Of a DNA stretch of 64,000 nt, positions 35,144-44,235 are shown in pieces (within the stretch, counting starts at the first letter, position 1; each line of letters begins with the position of its first letter). The position numbers and the translations under genes were made by a program. This DNA comes from Lachnospiraceae bacterium. GTDB lineage: Bacteria > Bacillota > Clostridia > Lachnospirales > Lachnospiraceae. The DNA lies in NCBI GenBank assembly GCA_030524635.1, contig JAUNGG010000006.1, positions 1-64,000 of the forward strand, read 5' to 3'. Under the pieces are notes generated by a model. It worked only from the letters and a program-made list of their open reading frames with translations, was not told where the DNA came from and ran no database searches.

Positions 35144-36907
35144 TTACAGATGCTTTCCATTGCGTCCAAATCGCTTTCTCTTAAAAAATGGGACCCGTGT
35201 AGCTGCCGCTTCAGCCTTTCCCTGGCTGTCACGCTGGCAGCTGCGGATGATCTCATCGATCTGACGATACCGCTCCTCCTCCCGCTCATCCCGGATCCGC
35301 ATCAAATCCTCCAGCTCTTCTGCAATTTTCCGGTTCACTAACCCGCTGATATCCTGACTCAGCTTCTCATTATTCACAGCTAAAGCCTTCTCGATAATAT
35401 GATTCATGATTAACTGGAACTGCTCCATTTTTTCATCCTGTGTCATGGCTGCCAGCTCTGCCTGCCCGGCTGTTTCAAGCTGTGCTGGTGATACAGGTGA
35501 TGCTGACGGCGCAGGCAGCGCTGATGATGCTAGAACCGCCATTTCAGAAGAACGATCCTCACGAATCTCCGCTGCCGATCCTATTTCCATTCTTCTTCCT
35601 GACCTGATTTCATTCCTGGTTCCAGTCTCTTCCTTACTCTCATTCCAGTTTCCTACTTTGGTTTCGCATTCCATTTCGGTCTCTTTTTCCCCTTGCTTAC
35701 TTTCTATCCCCCGTGCTTCTCTTGCCTCCTTCTTTTTCACTGCTTTTCTCTCATTTTTTCTTTCGCCCTCTCTTTCTCCCGCTCTTTCCGCTGCGATTTC
35801 ACCTGCTCTCTCGTCTTCTCTTTCGCCTTCTCTTTTTCTTTCTCCTTCTCTTTCTCCCTCATTGTTCCCTCTTCTTCTGGCATCTATAAGCCTCAGCATC
35901 TCCCGGGCCATTTCTTCTGTAATTACATTTTGCAGCAGCCCATTTTCCTCCAATTCTGTTTCCTCTAATTCATGCTCAATCGATGAATCTTCTACATCGC
36001 CATGATCCATTACATTGCTTATTGCATTGTTCCTTCCATTTTGTCCTTTCCCTGTCATCACCTGATCTGCAGCGCCTTTCTCACCGACACCGGTCACCAT
36101 CCCATTCCTTCTCTCCCAGGCAGAAGGCTTTTTTCTATCTCTTCCACGATTTTTCATATCAGCTTGCCCATCCTTTTCCACGATTTCCTGGATCTTCTTT
36201 TCTGCTTCCTCTCGTCTATCTTCCGGTATCTCATGCTCTGAAGCCTGATTTTCTGCTGGTTGAAGTAATTGAATTGACTGAATTGGTTGATTCTGTTGAT
36301 TGGATTGTTCTATTTGATCTGCTTCATCTGATGTGTTTTCATGATATGTCTGACTGGGCAAATTGCCGGAATCCATATTGCTTATCTGGCTTGTCCCTTT
36401 TTTCTGACTGGTCGAACTGATCTCATCCGTTTGATTCACCTGGCCGATTTGACCTTCCCCGTCTTCCGGTTCCAAACGATTATAATCTGTTAAATGGGTG
36501 TGGGAAACTGCCCCATTCTCAATACAATTTCCTGTTTCCTTACCGTCTTTTATGCTGGTTTTCTCCAAAGGATTGTCCATGGAAAATGAATGCAGAAATC
36601 CAAGATACTGATTTTCCTGCAGCGTTCTTGACATATCCTGTTCCAGCACATTAGCGGTCTCCAGCACGCCCTGATTCTGATCCATAACCTGCTGCAATGC
36701 GCTTTTAATCGCCTTCAATTGATACCCTTTATCCTTCAGCTTCTTTACCTGGCAAAATAAACGGATATGGAATTCCGTATAATATCTATGGCCCATCTCA
36801 TTCCTCGGAATCGAAAGTCCCAGCTCCTCTTCCCAATACCGCAGGACATGGGTTTCTACATCGACCTTTTTCGAGGCATCCGATATCAAATAACGTATCT
36901 CATCCAT
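35144..36907 (-). CDS. MerR-like DNA-binding protein with long Arg/Glu-rich linker
   Basis: 587 residues. Residues 1-75 are a MerR-type winged helix (LISDASKKVDVETHVLRYWEEEL, then GHRYYTEFHIRLF). A Gln/Asn/Ser-rich stretch follows, then at about 340-440 repeats of the type GEREGERKREGEREDERAGE, and a final helical domain (MEQFQLIMNHIIEKALAVNN to MRIRDEREEERYRQIDEIIR). No effector-binding domain is visible. The layout recalls RacA-like chromosome proteins, but similarity is only architectural. It has no partner gene on its strand nearby. Confidence 0.85.
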   Translation of the reverse strand: MDEIRYLISDASKKVDVETHVLRYWEEELGLSIPRNEMGHRYYTEFHIRLFCQVKKLKDKGYQLKAIKSALQQVMDQNQGVLETANVLEQDMSRTLQENQYLGFLHSFSMDNPLEKTSIKDGKETGNCIENGAVSHTHLTDYNRLEPEDGEGQIGQVNQTDEISSTSQKKGTSQISNMDSGNLPSQTYHENTSDEADQIEQSNQQNQPIQSIQLLQPAENQASEHEIPEDRREEAEKKIQEIVEKDGQADMKNRGRDRKKPSAWERRNGMVTGVGEKGAADQVMTGKGQNGRNNAISNVMDHGDVEDSSIEHELEETELEENGLLQNVITEEMAREMLRLIDARRRGNNEGEREGERKREGEREDERAGEIAAERAGEREGERKNERKAVKKKEAREARGIESKQGEKETEMECETKVGNWNESKEETGTRNEIRSGRRMEIGSAAEIREDRSSEMAVLASSALPAPSASPVSPAQLETAGQAELAAMTQDEKMEQFQLIMNHIIEKALAVNNEKLSQDISGLVNRKIAEELEDLMRIRDEREEERYRQIDEIIRSCQRDSQGKAEAAATRVPFFKRKRFGRNGKHL

Positions 36908-36995
36908 TCGTCTCTCTCCTTGTCCTTGTATTTCATGACCTTAGTAACATGTATATGTGGGGTTGAGAAAGATTATGAATGAAATGAGGGATGAA

Positions 36996-37044
36996 AAAAG
37001 CCATAAGGCGGAGAATTTTTTTGTTCTCGGGCCTTATGGCTTTT
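36996..37044. terminator. Bidirectional hairpin before the MerR-like gene
   Basis: AAAAGCCATAAGGC and GCCTTATGGCTTTT form a perfect 14-bp stem around a 21-base spacer. Most likely the terminator of the minus-strand gene at 37073. Confidence 0.8.
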
Positions 37045-37072
37045 GTAAAATTGTTATAAAATGGATATTATT

Positions 37073-37615
37073 CTATGCTGGACCATCTTTGATTAAAACA
37101 CCATCTGTCATTGGTCCCCGAGACTCAAATCCGCCTTCAAATGGCCATACTGTACAGGCTGCTCTTAAACGATAATAGCATCCCGTAGGAAATCCTAAGA
37201 CGGAAAACGATTCTGTTGCATCTACTAAATCTTCTCCGCCCTCCTCATACTCATAAACAAATCGATATAAATCTACCTGAAACCATTCTTCTTCATTCTC
37301 ATCCCAGCGGTCCAAATAAATATTCAACCGAATTTTCTTAACTGGCTTATGGGCAAAAACATTCCCATAAATTCCTATTGCGCCATAGCCATTATTTGTA
37401 ATGCCTATTGTACAACTGGATAAAAACTCGCCTCTTGCTACATTGTCATAACTAATTGACTGATTAACACCTTCAGGCAATAAAACAGAGGTATCTTCAA
37501 TATTCATTCTACTTGCAATCTGCGCCCAGTTGATATCCTCATTTGCAAAAGCTGTCATAGACATAAATAAACAATTTAAAACCACTAATAAACATGTTCT
37601 AATTATTCGTTTCAT
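37073..37615 (-). CDS. Exported protein, DUF6147-like
   Basis: 180 residues with a signal peptide (IIRTCLLVVLNCLFMSMTAFA, cleavage near residue 25). The mature part begins NEDINWAQIASRMNIEDTSV and contains beta-rich sequence such as IRLNIYLDRWDENEEEWFQV and FPTGCYYRLRAACTVW with two Cys that may form a disulfide. I believe this is the family called DUF6147, with moderate certainty; its function is unknown. It is 26 bp downstream of the membrane protein gene at 37642 on the same strand. Codon use is more AT-rich than the neighbours. Confidence 0.78.
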   Translation of the reverse strand: MKRIIRTCLLVVLNCLFMSMTAFANEDINWAQIASRMNIEDTSVLLPEGVNQSISYDNVARGEFLSSCTIGITNNGYGAIGIYGNVFAHKPVKKIRLNIYLDRWDENEEEWFQVDLYRFVYEYEEGGEDLVDATESFSVLGFPTGCYYRLRAACTVWPFEGGFESRGPMTDGVLIKDGPA

Positions 37616-37641
37616 TATTCCCTTCCTGTTAACTTTTGTGA

Positions 37642-38613
37642 TTATTCTAAAACTACATTTTCCATAATATTCAAAAACTCTTTTTCTTCTATAATTCCTT
37701 CAAAAGTGTAATATGAATTATCAATCTCGATATGTGCGAAATATTCAAAATTACCATTTGATAATTTATTTTTCTGAATCGGTATCTCTTGTCCAATCCA
37801 TTCATTTGTAATTGTCATATAATCTTGGCAATCTGAAAAATGAACAATGGAACTATCCCGTGAATATACAACCTCCAATATACGAATATAATTACCTTTA
37901 TATTCAAAATTCATTTTTACATATCCGTCTTTAATTTCTAATTCAGATAATTGCATTCCTTGTGGTATGTAGCTTAACTTCAGCAGAGATATATCCAACT
38001 CTTCCTGGATTTTCATGTACGCCTTTTCTAGACTACTTGATTCCATATTATACTTATCCTGATTATTCCAAACAATCCTCCCCGTATTCCCATCTCTAAC
38101 TCGGGCCTCATACTTATAATTCTTCCTAGCCATAGCATCAATCCGCGGAGCCATAAAAATCCCCACACCTATCGCCAAACAAGCCGCTACAACTCCAGCC
38201 GTTCTCAAAGGTTTCTGCAGAAACTCCTTCGCAGAACGAAAAGCCTCAATCACCTTCAACTTTCCATTCCCCTTATATGCTTCTCCATGCTCCTCATGTG
38301 GTAAGGTTTCGGATTCCAGAATGCTTCCATCTTGGAATGCCTTCTGTTTTTCCTCATCAAAATCTGCCATTACTTTTGGGGTGATGCCTCGGGCAGCCAT
38401 CTTGGCCAGAATGGTGCGGAATTCATTCTCGGGCGCTTCTGGTATTGGAATACCGCCCAGCGGAGCATCCGATTTTGCTTCCTGCTCTGCCCATTCCATC
38501 CGCTTTCTCATCTGTTCTGCATTGAGGCCGTATGCATCTTTTATCAATTGTTCTAAGGATCTGTATGTTCGCAGATTGGAGCCTGCTTCGTTCTTATCCA
38601 CATTACACCTCAT
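37642..38613 (-). CDS. DUF4367-type membrane protein, anti-sigma-like layout
   Basis: 323 residues. Residues 1-130 are cytoplasmic and charged, a single membrane helix (AGVVAACLAIGVGIFMAP) lies at about 138-155, and the C-terminal 160 residues (LSYIPQGMQLSELEIKDGYV, then TFEGIIEEKEFLNIMENV) match DUF4367, a domain often in single-helix proteins paired with sigma factors. No sigma gene is directly adjacent; one lies at 39920 beyond murG. The start is unsure: ATG at 38613 has no good ribosome site, GTG at 38601 follows GAGGTG. Confidence 0.78.
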   Translation of the reverse strand: MRCNVDKNEAGSNLRTYRSLEQLIKDAYGLNAEQMRKRMEWAEQEAKSDAPLGGIPIPEAPENEFRTILAKMAARGITPKVMADFDEEKQKAFQDGSILESETLPHEEHGEAYKGNGKLKVIEAFRSAKEFLQKPLRTAGVVAACLAIGVGIFMAPRIDAMARKNYKYEARVRDGNTGRIVWNNQDKYNMESSSLEKAYMKIQEELDISLLKLSYIPQGMQLSELEIKDGYVKMNFEYKGNYIRILEVVYSRDSSIVHFSDCQDYMTITNEWIGQEIPIQKNKLSNGNFEYFAHIEIDNSYYTFEGIIEEKEFLNIMENVVLE

Positions 38614-38649
38614 TTAACAATTCCCCTAAAGTTCCCATCGGTTTCAGGG

Positions 38650-38680
38650 TTGACATTTTTTATGGAAGGATTACTATAAT
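38650..38680 (+). promoter_or_regulatory. Putative promoter for murG
   Basis: TTGACA (38650-38655) and TATAAT (38675-38680); the 19-base spacer is long. A dispersed-repeat copy begins nine bases after the -10, so it would form the 5' end of the transcript. Confidence 0.55.
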
Positions 38681-38689
38681 ACTATAAGA

Positions 38690-38716
38690 GTAACTGTCCA
38701 GTACCCTCGCAGTTAC
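38690..38716. repeat. Dispersed 27-bp palindromic repeat, copy 4
   Basis: Arms GTAACTGT and GCAGTTAC around CCAGTACCCTC, 31 bases before the murG ATG. Confidence 0.8.
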
Positions 38717-38747
38717 TTATAAGGTTACTTTTGGAGGTCAAGGAATT

Positions 38748-39818
38748 ATGAAAAAAATTATTTTAACCGGTGGTGGTACTGCCGGTCATGTTACCCCTAA
38801 TCTTGCCTTGCTTCCTTCCTTAAAGGAGCTTGGATATGAGATTCGCTATATCGGCTCCTATCAGGGAATGGAAAAAAAGCTGATCGAGGGTGCTGGCATC
38901 CCTTATGAAGGCATCTCATCCGGGAAGCTGCGCCGTTACTTTGACTTAAAAAACTTTTCTGATCCGTTCCGCGTGATCAAAGGCTACGCAGAAGCATTAA
39001 AGATCATGAAATCCTTTAAGCCTGATGTGGTTTTTTCTAAGGGTGGTTTTGTTGCAGTTCCGGTTGTCTTGGCTGCAAAGCATTATAAGATTCCAACAAT
39101 CATCCATGAATCTGATATCACACCAGGGCTGGCAAATAAAATCTGTATCCCTTCTGCCAAAAAGGTATGCTGCAATTTCCCAGAAACACTGTCCTACCTG
39201 CCGGAGGAAAAGGCTGTCCTGACCGGTTCTCCGATCCGTGAGGAATTGCTGAAAGGTGATCGTCTTTCTGGACTTCAGTATACACACTTAAGTCCCGACC
39301 GCCCGATCATCCTGGTAATCGGAGGAAGCTTAGGCTCTGTCAAGGTCAACACTGCTGTCAGAAGCATTCTCCCCCGTCTTCTGGAAACCTTCCAGGTAAT
39401 ACATATCTGTGGGAAGGAGCATCTGGATGACTCTCTGATCGGCACCCCAGGATATGTACAGTACGAGTATGTGGATAAGCCTCTGAAGCATCTGTTTGCA
39501 GCTGCTGATGTGGTGATCTCCCGTGCAGGTGCAAATTCCATCTGCGAGCTTCTGGCACTTCGGAAACCGAATCTGCTGATTCCTCTTTCTGCCGCCGCCA
39601 GCCGCGGAGACCAGATCTTAAATGCAAAATCCTTCCAAAAGCAGGGCTTCAGTGCCGTTCTGGAAGAGGAATCCTTAACAGATGACACTCTTTATCAGGC
39701 AATTCAGGATTTATATGATGGCCGTCAGACTTATATCCATGCAATGGAACAGACAAAGCTGAACAATGCTGTGGAAACCATCATTTCCCTCATTGAAAGC
39801 TGTTCTGCTGCCGATTAA
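38748..39818 (+). CDS. murG: UDP-GlcNAc:lipid I N-acetylglucosaminyltransferase
   Basis: 356 residues. Transfers GlcNAc to lipid I to make lipid II at the inner face of the membrane. GT-B fold with [17 protein letters not shown] at the N-terminus, [39 protein letters not shown] and [22 protein letters not shown] followed by Q in [17 protein letters not shown] precedes the ATG. It stands alone here, outside a division and cell-wall cluster, which is common in Lachnospiraceae-type genomes. Confidence 0.96.
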   Translation: MKKIILTGGGTAGHVTPNLALLPSLKELGYEIRYIGSYQGMEKKLIEGAGIPYEGISSGKLRRYFDLKNFSDPFRVIKGYAEALKIMKSFKPDVVFSKGGFVAVPVVLAAKHYKIPTIIHESDITPGLANKICIPSAKKVCCNFPETLSYLPEEKAVLTGSPIREELLKGDRLSGLQYTHLSPDRPIILVIGGSLGSVKVNTAVRSILPRLLETFQVIHICGKEHLDDSLIGTPGYVQYEYVDKPLKHLFAAADVVISRAGANSICELLALRKPNLLIPLSAAASRGDQILNAKSFQKQGFSAVLEEESLTDDTLYQAIQDLYDGRQTYIHAMEQTKLNNAVETIISLIESCSAAD

Positions 39819-39919
39819 TCGCGTCCTGTTCTCATTTCTCATGTCAGTGTATCAGATCCTGTATCGGATGCACTGACTGAAATCTCTGTACAGTCCAAGC
39901 ATGTGCTTTCTTGATGGGA

Positions 39920-40450
39920 TTAAAAACCATACTTAGGTCCCAGTATGCTTTTCAAAATCTTTCTGGCCCTGGAAATCCTTGCACGGCATGCAACAGCTGT
40001 TATTCCCAGCATTTTGGCAACCTCTTTTTCCGGAATTCCTTCAATCAAATGCAGCTGTGCAGTTATCCGCATATCTTCCTTAAGCTGTTCAGACGCGGCA
40101 TTCACATCCCGATTGATCTCCTCTTTGATGATCTGTTCCAGCAGGTCACGGCCATATAGAAGAGCCATATTCGGATCCTCACCAAATTCCTCGGAATCCA
40201 ATATCAGCCATTCCCTTTGATTTTTTCTGAAATAGTCGATACTTTTATTTCGAAGAATCGTGGACAGCATGGATTTCTTATGTCCTGGAGTCCAATCCAG
40301 CGGATAATGCTCATAATAGGAAATGACAGTTTCCTGCACAACGTCGTCTACATCCTTCGCCGGTACCCCGATGGCAAGGGCTAAGATGCGGAGCGGCTTC
40401 TGATAGTCATCATAAATAGCCTGCAACAAACTATTAATATCTTGTTGCAT
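39920..40450 (-). CDS. Sigma-70 family RNA polymerase sigma factor (ECF-like)
   Basis: 176 residues. Region 2 at about 10-85 (DDVVQETVISYYEHYPLDW; KSMLSTILRNKSIDYFRKNQ) and region 4 at 115-170 (LIEGIPEKEVAKMLGITAVACRARISRARKIL). Regions 1 and 3 are absent, as in extracytoplasmic-function sigma factors. The HIT gene upstream ends 22 bases before it. A possible membrane anti-sigma is the DUF4367 protein at 37642, though murG lies between on the other strand. Signal unknown. Confidence 0.9.
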   Translation of the reverse strand: MQQDINSLLQAIYDDYQKPLRILALAIGVPAKDVDDVVQETVISYYEHYPLDWTPGHKKSMLSTILRNKSIDYFRKNQREWLILDSEEFGEDPNMALLYGRDLLEQIIKEEINRDVNAASEQLKEDMRITAQLHLIEGIPEKEVAKMLGITAVACRARISRARKILKSILGPKYGF

Positions 40451-40472
40451 AATGTTCTCCTACGCTGAATGA

Positions 40473-40889
40473 TTACAGCTCTGCATGGATTCTTTCTGCT
40501 GTCTCTTTCAGTTCTTCGGAATCCGGGCTGCCTGGTTCCCAGGTTACGATAGGAGCTCCATTATCATACCGCGGTATTACATGCATATGGAAATGAAAAA
40601 CGGTCTGTCCGGCAGATGTACCATTGTTCTGAACCAGATTAAATCCGGTACAGCCCAGGCTTTTTTTCATCGCTGCGCCGATCTTTCCTCCCAGCTGCAG
40701 AACCTTTGATGCATACTCCTCATCCAACTCACAAACATCTTTAAAATGTTCCTTCGGCAGAATCAAAGTATGCCCTTTCGATGCTGGTCCCATATCTAAT
40801 ATCGCACGGAACCGCTCATCCTCATACACGGTCGCAGATGGAATCTCTCCATTTGCGATCTTACAGAAGATGCAGTTGTCATCTTTCAT
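40473..40889 (-). CDS. HIT family protein
   Basis: 138 residues. CIFCKIANGEIPSATVYEDE at the N-terminus (the FCKI pair, often a zinc ligand), LILPKEHFKDV, NLVQNNGTSAGQTVFHFHMH and the histidine triad HFHMHVIPR. Acts on nucleotide phosphoramidates or dinucleoside polyphosphates; the physiological substrate is not known for this group. Lies between the sigma factor and rhomboid genes on the same strand. Confidence 0.95.
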   Translation of the reverse strand: MKDDNCIFCKIANGEIPSATVYEDERFRAILDMGPASKGHTLILPKEHFKDVCELDEEYASKVLQLGGKIGAAMKKSLGCTGFNLVQNNGTSAGQTVFHFHMHVIPRYDNGAPIVTWEPGSPDSEELKETAERIHAEL

Positions 40890-40925
40890 GCTACTCTCCT
40901 CCTTTTTCTTGTGCCTGCTGCGCTA

Positions 40926-41531
40926 CTATCTTTCTGGTTTTCGATAGAAAAAGACAGCCAATATAAACCCAATGATTGCGCCAGCAATATGTGCTAAATT
41001 GTCTGTCTCTACACTCTGAAAACCAAGATACAAAGACAGTACAATCGTAACTAGAACCTGTCTGGTGTTCAAATCCTCCAGCTTGCCCCGGTTTACCAAT
41101 ACAGCATACAGCAATCCGCCAGATATTCCGAAGATTGCTCCGGAGGCCCCGGCAGATACCGTATTCATTGGAATTCCCAGATTGATTTCCATAAAGATAT
41201 CATAACCAACTGACACCAGATTTGCACCAATGCCACATCCCAGGTAAAAAAGCAGGTATTTCACTTTTCCAAGTGCTCTTTCCAGGTGGCTCCCTAATAT
41301 GAAAAGAACCAGCATATTATTAACCAAATGGCTGATTCCAAAGTGCATAAATACAGCTGTAAATAATCGATAATATTCTCCGTCCAGAACATATGGAACA
41401 TACATTGCCCCATGCCGGAGCATATGCTCCACATTCTCGGAAGATCCAGTTAGATCCAGAAAGAGAAAATAAATAATATTTACAGCCACAATGCCCCATG
41501 TCACATATGCTTCCTTTTTCCTACTTTCCAT
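40926..41531 (-). CDS. Rhomboid family intramembrane serine protease
   Basis: 201 residues with about six membrane helices. Catalytic Ser in GASGAIFGISGG and His in DNLAHIAGAIIGF; FMHFGISHLVNNMLVLFILG is the usual rhomboid helix-2 motif. Cleaves membrane proteins near their membrane segments; the substrate is unknown. It lies 150 bases downstream of the FHA gene on the same strand and could be part of the pilus-cluster transcript or a neighbour. Confidence 0.94.
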   Translation of the reverse strand: MESRKKEAYVTWGIVAVNIIYFLFLDLTGSSENVEHMLRHGAMYVPYVLDGEYYRLFTAVFMHFGISHLVNNMLVLFILGSHLERALGKVKYLLFYLGCGIGANLVSVGYDIFMEINLGIPMNTVSAGASGAIFGISGGLLYAVLVNRGKLEDLNTRQVLVTIVLSLYLGFQSVETDNLAHIAGAIIGFILAVFFYRKPER

Positions 41532-41681
41532 CGTGGCGGCACTCCTTGCGTTATTAGGACTATTTTAGCATAAAGAGAAGACTTTGTTAAGTGTAACCAA
41601 AAAAATTTCAAAGGAAGTCCCTGCCCCTTCAAATATCATGATACTAACATGATGCATGAAAAATCAGCTTCCAAGGCCTTG

Positions 41682-43262
41682 TTAATAGAAGATAAATGGA
41701 ATGTCTGCAATCTGAAGCTTATCCCCGCTGCTGATTAAACGAGACTCATTTGCTTCCAGATGATGTCCTGCGACTATGGTTCCATTTGAGGAATTTAAGT
41801 CGGTTACCTGGCAGCCTCCTTCCTCCTCATCGATTCGGATATGCAGGCGGCTGACAGTATCTTTTCCCAGTACATAATCCACGATTCCCTCCTGCTTTCC
41901 GATTAGGAATGGGAAATATGGAATGGGAATATCCTCAATAACAGGATCCAGACTTTTTAACAGATGGCTCTGGGCAGCAAAGGGATCTGCGGTTGCCAGG
42001 AGCACAGTATTTCCACCTGGTTCCATCTCCTGTTTAGAAACTGCTGTGTTTTTTGGATTTTTAGTTCTATCCCACCTGGTTTCCTCCCGCTCGATTCCAT
42101 CCTGTCTGGTTTCTTCCTGCTCAGCTTCCTCCTCAGTTTCCTCCTGCTCTACTTCCTCAAATGTCATATACCATTCTTCTTTCGGATTCTGCCCTGGCTG
42201 CTCTGGTATCACCCTGCGCTCTTTTCTTTTTCCCAGCAGAAAAATGAGAAAACCAGCCACGGCTCCCACATCTGCAGCAGCGATCCATCTCCCATATAAA
42301 AGGAATCCGCTTTGCCCCAAAAACAACCACATGACGGCTGGAACCAAGGTCAGAAATGCAAGCAGGAACAAGGCTGCAAACTTCGTCCCTTTTCGACTGC
42401 TGCCGCCATTTTTTCTGTGTATGTTCTCGCTTTTCTCTTCTATTTTTCTTTGATTTTTTCTCCCATTTTTTTGAATTTCAAGTGCCTGTCTTTGTGATTT
42501 TTCTTTTCTTCCCGCTTGCCTTCCTGCCTTTTTTTCTCGGCTTCTTTCTAATTCTTCTGCAGGCACTTTCTCCCTGTTTTTGTATCCCTCAAATTGCTCC
42601 TCCCGGCGCTGATCTTTCCGTTCCTTCCCTGAACTTAAGTTTTTTCCTGACTGCTGATCGCTTCCTGCCCCTGCTTCTTCAGTGACAGGATCTGGCTGCA
42701 GTTCTTTCTGATACGCACTGCACTGGCTCTCCTGGACTGCTCTTAATAAATCCTCCATACCATAATAATCCTTTTGGCTTTCCTGGTAAAGGCGATAGGC
42801 TAACACCACTGTATCATTATCCCGATGATCTGCTTTTTTCAGGAGATACTGCAGCAGCTTTTCCATCGCTGTAGGAAAATCGCCTTGATATCCAGGAATA
42901 TAGCACAGCCAGACCTGATACGTTTCTGGTTCAATATAAATATGCTCCGGCTCTAACAGGACATGGGATTCCTGGAGAAGAAAATCCTCCATATGGTGCA
43001 GCGCACTTCCGATCCCAATGATCAGCCTGCCAAGGTCTTCCTTTCGAATTGCCTTAAATTCCAGCAGCCTGCTTAACGGCTGTTTTGAAGTGATCTCATA
43101 ATAGTAATATTGATTCTGCTCTTCCTGCTTCATCCGAAATTTCAGAAGCCCTTCTATAGAATTGCCTGTCAGCATCCGGATTTCAAAGCTTTCTGCATCT
43201 GGCTCCAGTGCCTCCAAAATTAAATAATTATGGCGCATCTCCCTCTTGTATCTGACCTTCAT
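41682..43262 (-). CDS. Membrane protein with DUF6382 and FHA domains
   Basis: 526 residues. Residues 1-175 match the DUF6382 type (RHNYLILEALEPDAESFEIR; HHMEDFLLQESHVLLEPEHI). A highly basic linker follows (about 195-270), then two membrane helices (FAALFLLAFLTLVPAVMWLF, then AADVGAVAGFLIFLLG), an acidic Glu/Thr linker, and a C-terminal FHA domain (FLIGKQEGIVDYVLGKDTVS, RLHIRI, NSSNGTIVAG). FHA domains bind phospho-threonine. Start overlaps the preceding TadE-like gene by 35 bases, with GGAGGAGCG. Likely a phospho-dependent regulator of the Tad apparatus. Confidence 0.88.
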   Translation of the reverse strand: MKVRYKREMRHNYLILEALEPDAESFEIRMLTGNSIEGLLKFRMKQEEQNQYYYYEITSKQPLSRLLEFKAIRKEDLGRLIIGIGSALHHMEDFLLQESHVLLEPEHIYIEPETYQVWLCYIPGYQGDFPTAMEKLLQYLLKKADHRDNDTVVLAYRLYQESQKDYYGMEDLLRAVQESQCSAYQKELQPDPVTEEAGAGSDQQSGKNLSSGKERKDQRREEQFEGYKNREKVPAEELERSREKKAGRQAGRKEKSQRQALEIQKNGRKNQRKIEEKSENIHRKNGGSSRKGTKFAALFLLAFLTLVPAVMWLFLGQSGFLLYGRWIAAADVGAVAGFLIFLLGKRKERRVIPEQPGQNPKEEWYMTFEEVEQEETEEEAEQEETRQDGIEREETRWDRTKNPKNTAVSKQEMEPGGNTVLLATADPFAAQSHLLKSLDPVIEDIPIPYFPFLIGKQEGIVDYVLGKDTVSRLHIRIDEEEGGCQVTDLNSSNGTIVAGHHLEANESRLISSGDKLQIADIPFIFY

Positions 43263-43692
43263 ATCGCTCCTCCAATTGCTTTAATGCTGCCACCTTCCGC
43301 AAAAATTCTTCCGGCTCATAAACCTTGCTGGAAATTTCCAGGTTCCAGGCCCCTTCTGGTCTCAAACCAGACAGCTGCCCTGTGACCTTGCTGCCGCTTT
43401 TCCCCAATTCCATATTCAGATTGTCCATGGAAAGCAGTAATCCAGAACAGCTTTGAACCTCTTCCACAATTTCCTCGCTGCGGTCATCTTCATCGTGGCG
43501 CATCCGTTCCACCGCCTCCTGCAGCGTCATTCCGCTTTTCGTTTCGTCATGGAGGCGATATGCCTGCTGAACTAAAACTACCATGACCAGGCAGAATACC
43601 GCCATAATGTAGGCCATCTCCACGGTATAGCTGGCTGCATAGCCTGCTTTTGTCCAGTGCAGCCTCCTCATTTGCTTCCCGGATTTTTTCAT
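43228..43692 (-). CDS. TadE/TadF-like pseudopilin
   Basis: 154 residues. Basic start, then AASYTVEMAYIMAVFCLVMVVLVQQ, the typical TadE helix with Glu after the processing site. The rest (residues 55-150) is an extracytoplasmic domain with HDEDDRSEEIVEEVQSCSG. TadE-like proteins are minor pilins processed by the prepilin peptidase. GGAGAAAC lies before the ATG. Situated between the second prepilin peptidase and the FHA gene. Confidence 0.82.
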   Translation of the reverse strand: MKKSGKQMRRLHWTKAGYAASYTVEMAYIMAVFCLVMVVLVQQAYRLHDETKSGMTLQEAVERMRHDEDDRSEEIVEEVQSCSGLLLSMDNLNMELGKSGSKVTGQLSGLRPEGAWNLEISSKVYEPEEFLRKVAALKQLEERYEGQIQEGDAP

Positions 43693-43735
43693 CGGTTAAG
43701 TTTCTCCTCTCTGCCTCATATCTCTCCTCATCCCT

Positions 43736-44212
43736 CTACATACAGGCCAGCAGAATCCCTGCCGGAAGGGTAAAAACCAATAGGGGAAGTGTTTTCTTTC
43801 TGTAGTCCTTTCCATTCAGCCTTCCAAACAGCATGTACACCAGTCCTGCGATACTGCATAAAAACAGGGTTGACACCAGAAGAAACAAGTTTTTCCAGAA
43901 TCCCAGATAAATTCCTGCAATCAGGAAGAAGATCCCATCTCCCTGCCCCAATGCACCTTCTGTGATCCGGCTGATCAGAAACAGGGCTGCCCCTATCAGA
44001 CATCCAGCCCACAAACTCTTCAGCGAAGAATCGGCCGCCATTCCCCGGAACCATACCGATGCCTGCCGCATATCCATATTGGCTCGGAATATCCGATGGC
44101 ATACCTGAGAAACAATAAAATGTACAAAAAAGAACAGCAGAAACCAACCAGATACCGCCTTCCGTCTTCCATCCTGCCAGGCAGCAGCTATAACATATAG
44201 GAAAAAGCTCAT
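43736..44212 (-). CDS. Second prepilin peptidase-like protein (A24 family, short)
   Basis: 158 residues from MSFFLYVIAAAWQDGRRK, with AGGAGG six bases upstream (a longer open frame exists upstream but overlaps the previous gene). Aspartate pair of A24 peptidases: Asp in AAAWQDGRRKAV and the GxGD motif in GALGQGDGIFFLI. About five membrane helices. It lacks the N-terminal methylase domain, as do TadV/CpaA enzymes. A clearer CpaA-type peptidase is at 52068, so this cluster has two. Confidence 0.8.
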   Translation of the reverse strand: MSFFLYVIAAAWQDGRRKAVSGWFLLFFFVHFIVSQVCHRIFRANMDMRQASVWFRGMAADSSLKSLWAGCLIGAALFLISRITEGALGQGDGIFFLIAGIYLGFWKNLFLLVSTLFLCSIAGLVYMLFGRLNGKDYRKKTLPLLVFTLPAGILLACM

Positions 44213-44235
44213 TTTTCTCCTCCTGATTCTTTCAA

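Noticed and set aside
35690-35880. Possible CRISPR or tandem DNA repeat
   Set aside because: Purine/pyrimidine-biased coding tract for Arg/Glu repeats; no constant repeat and spacer pattern.
35406-36005. Plus-strand Ser/Phe/Leu-rich open frame in the MerR gene
   Set aside because: It is the complement of the Arg/Glu repeat tract.
39840-39885. Hairpin after murG (TCAGTG ... CACTGA)
   Set aside because: Imperfect stem and no T run, so not listed as a terminator.
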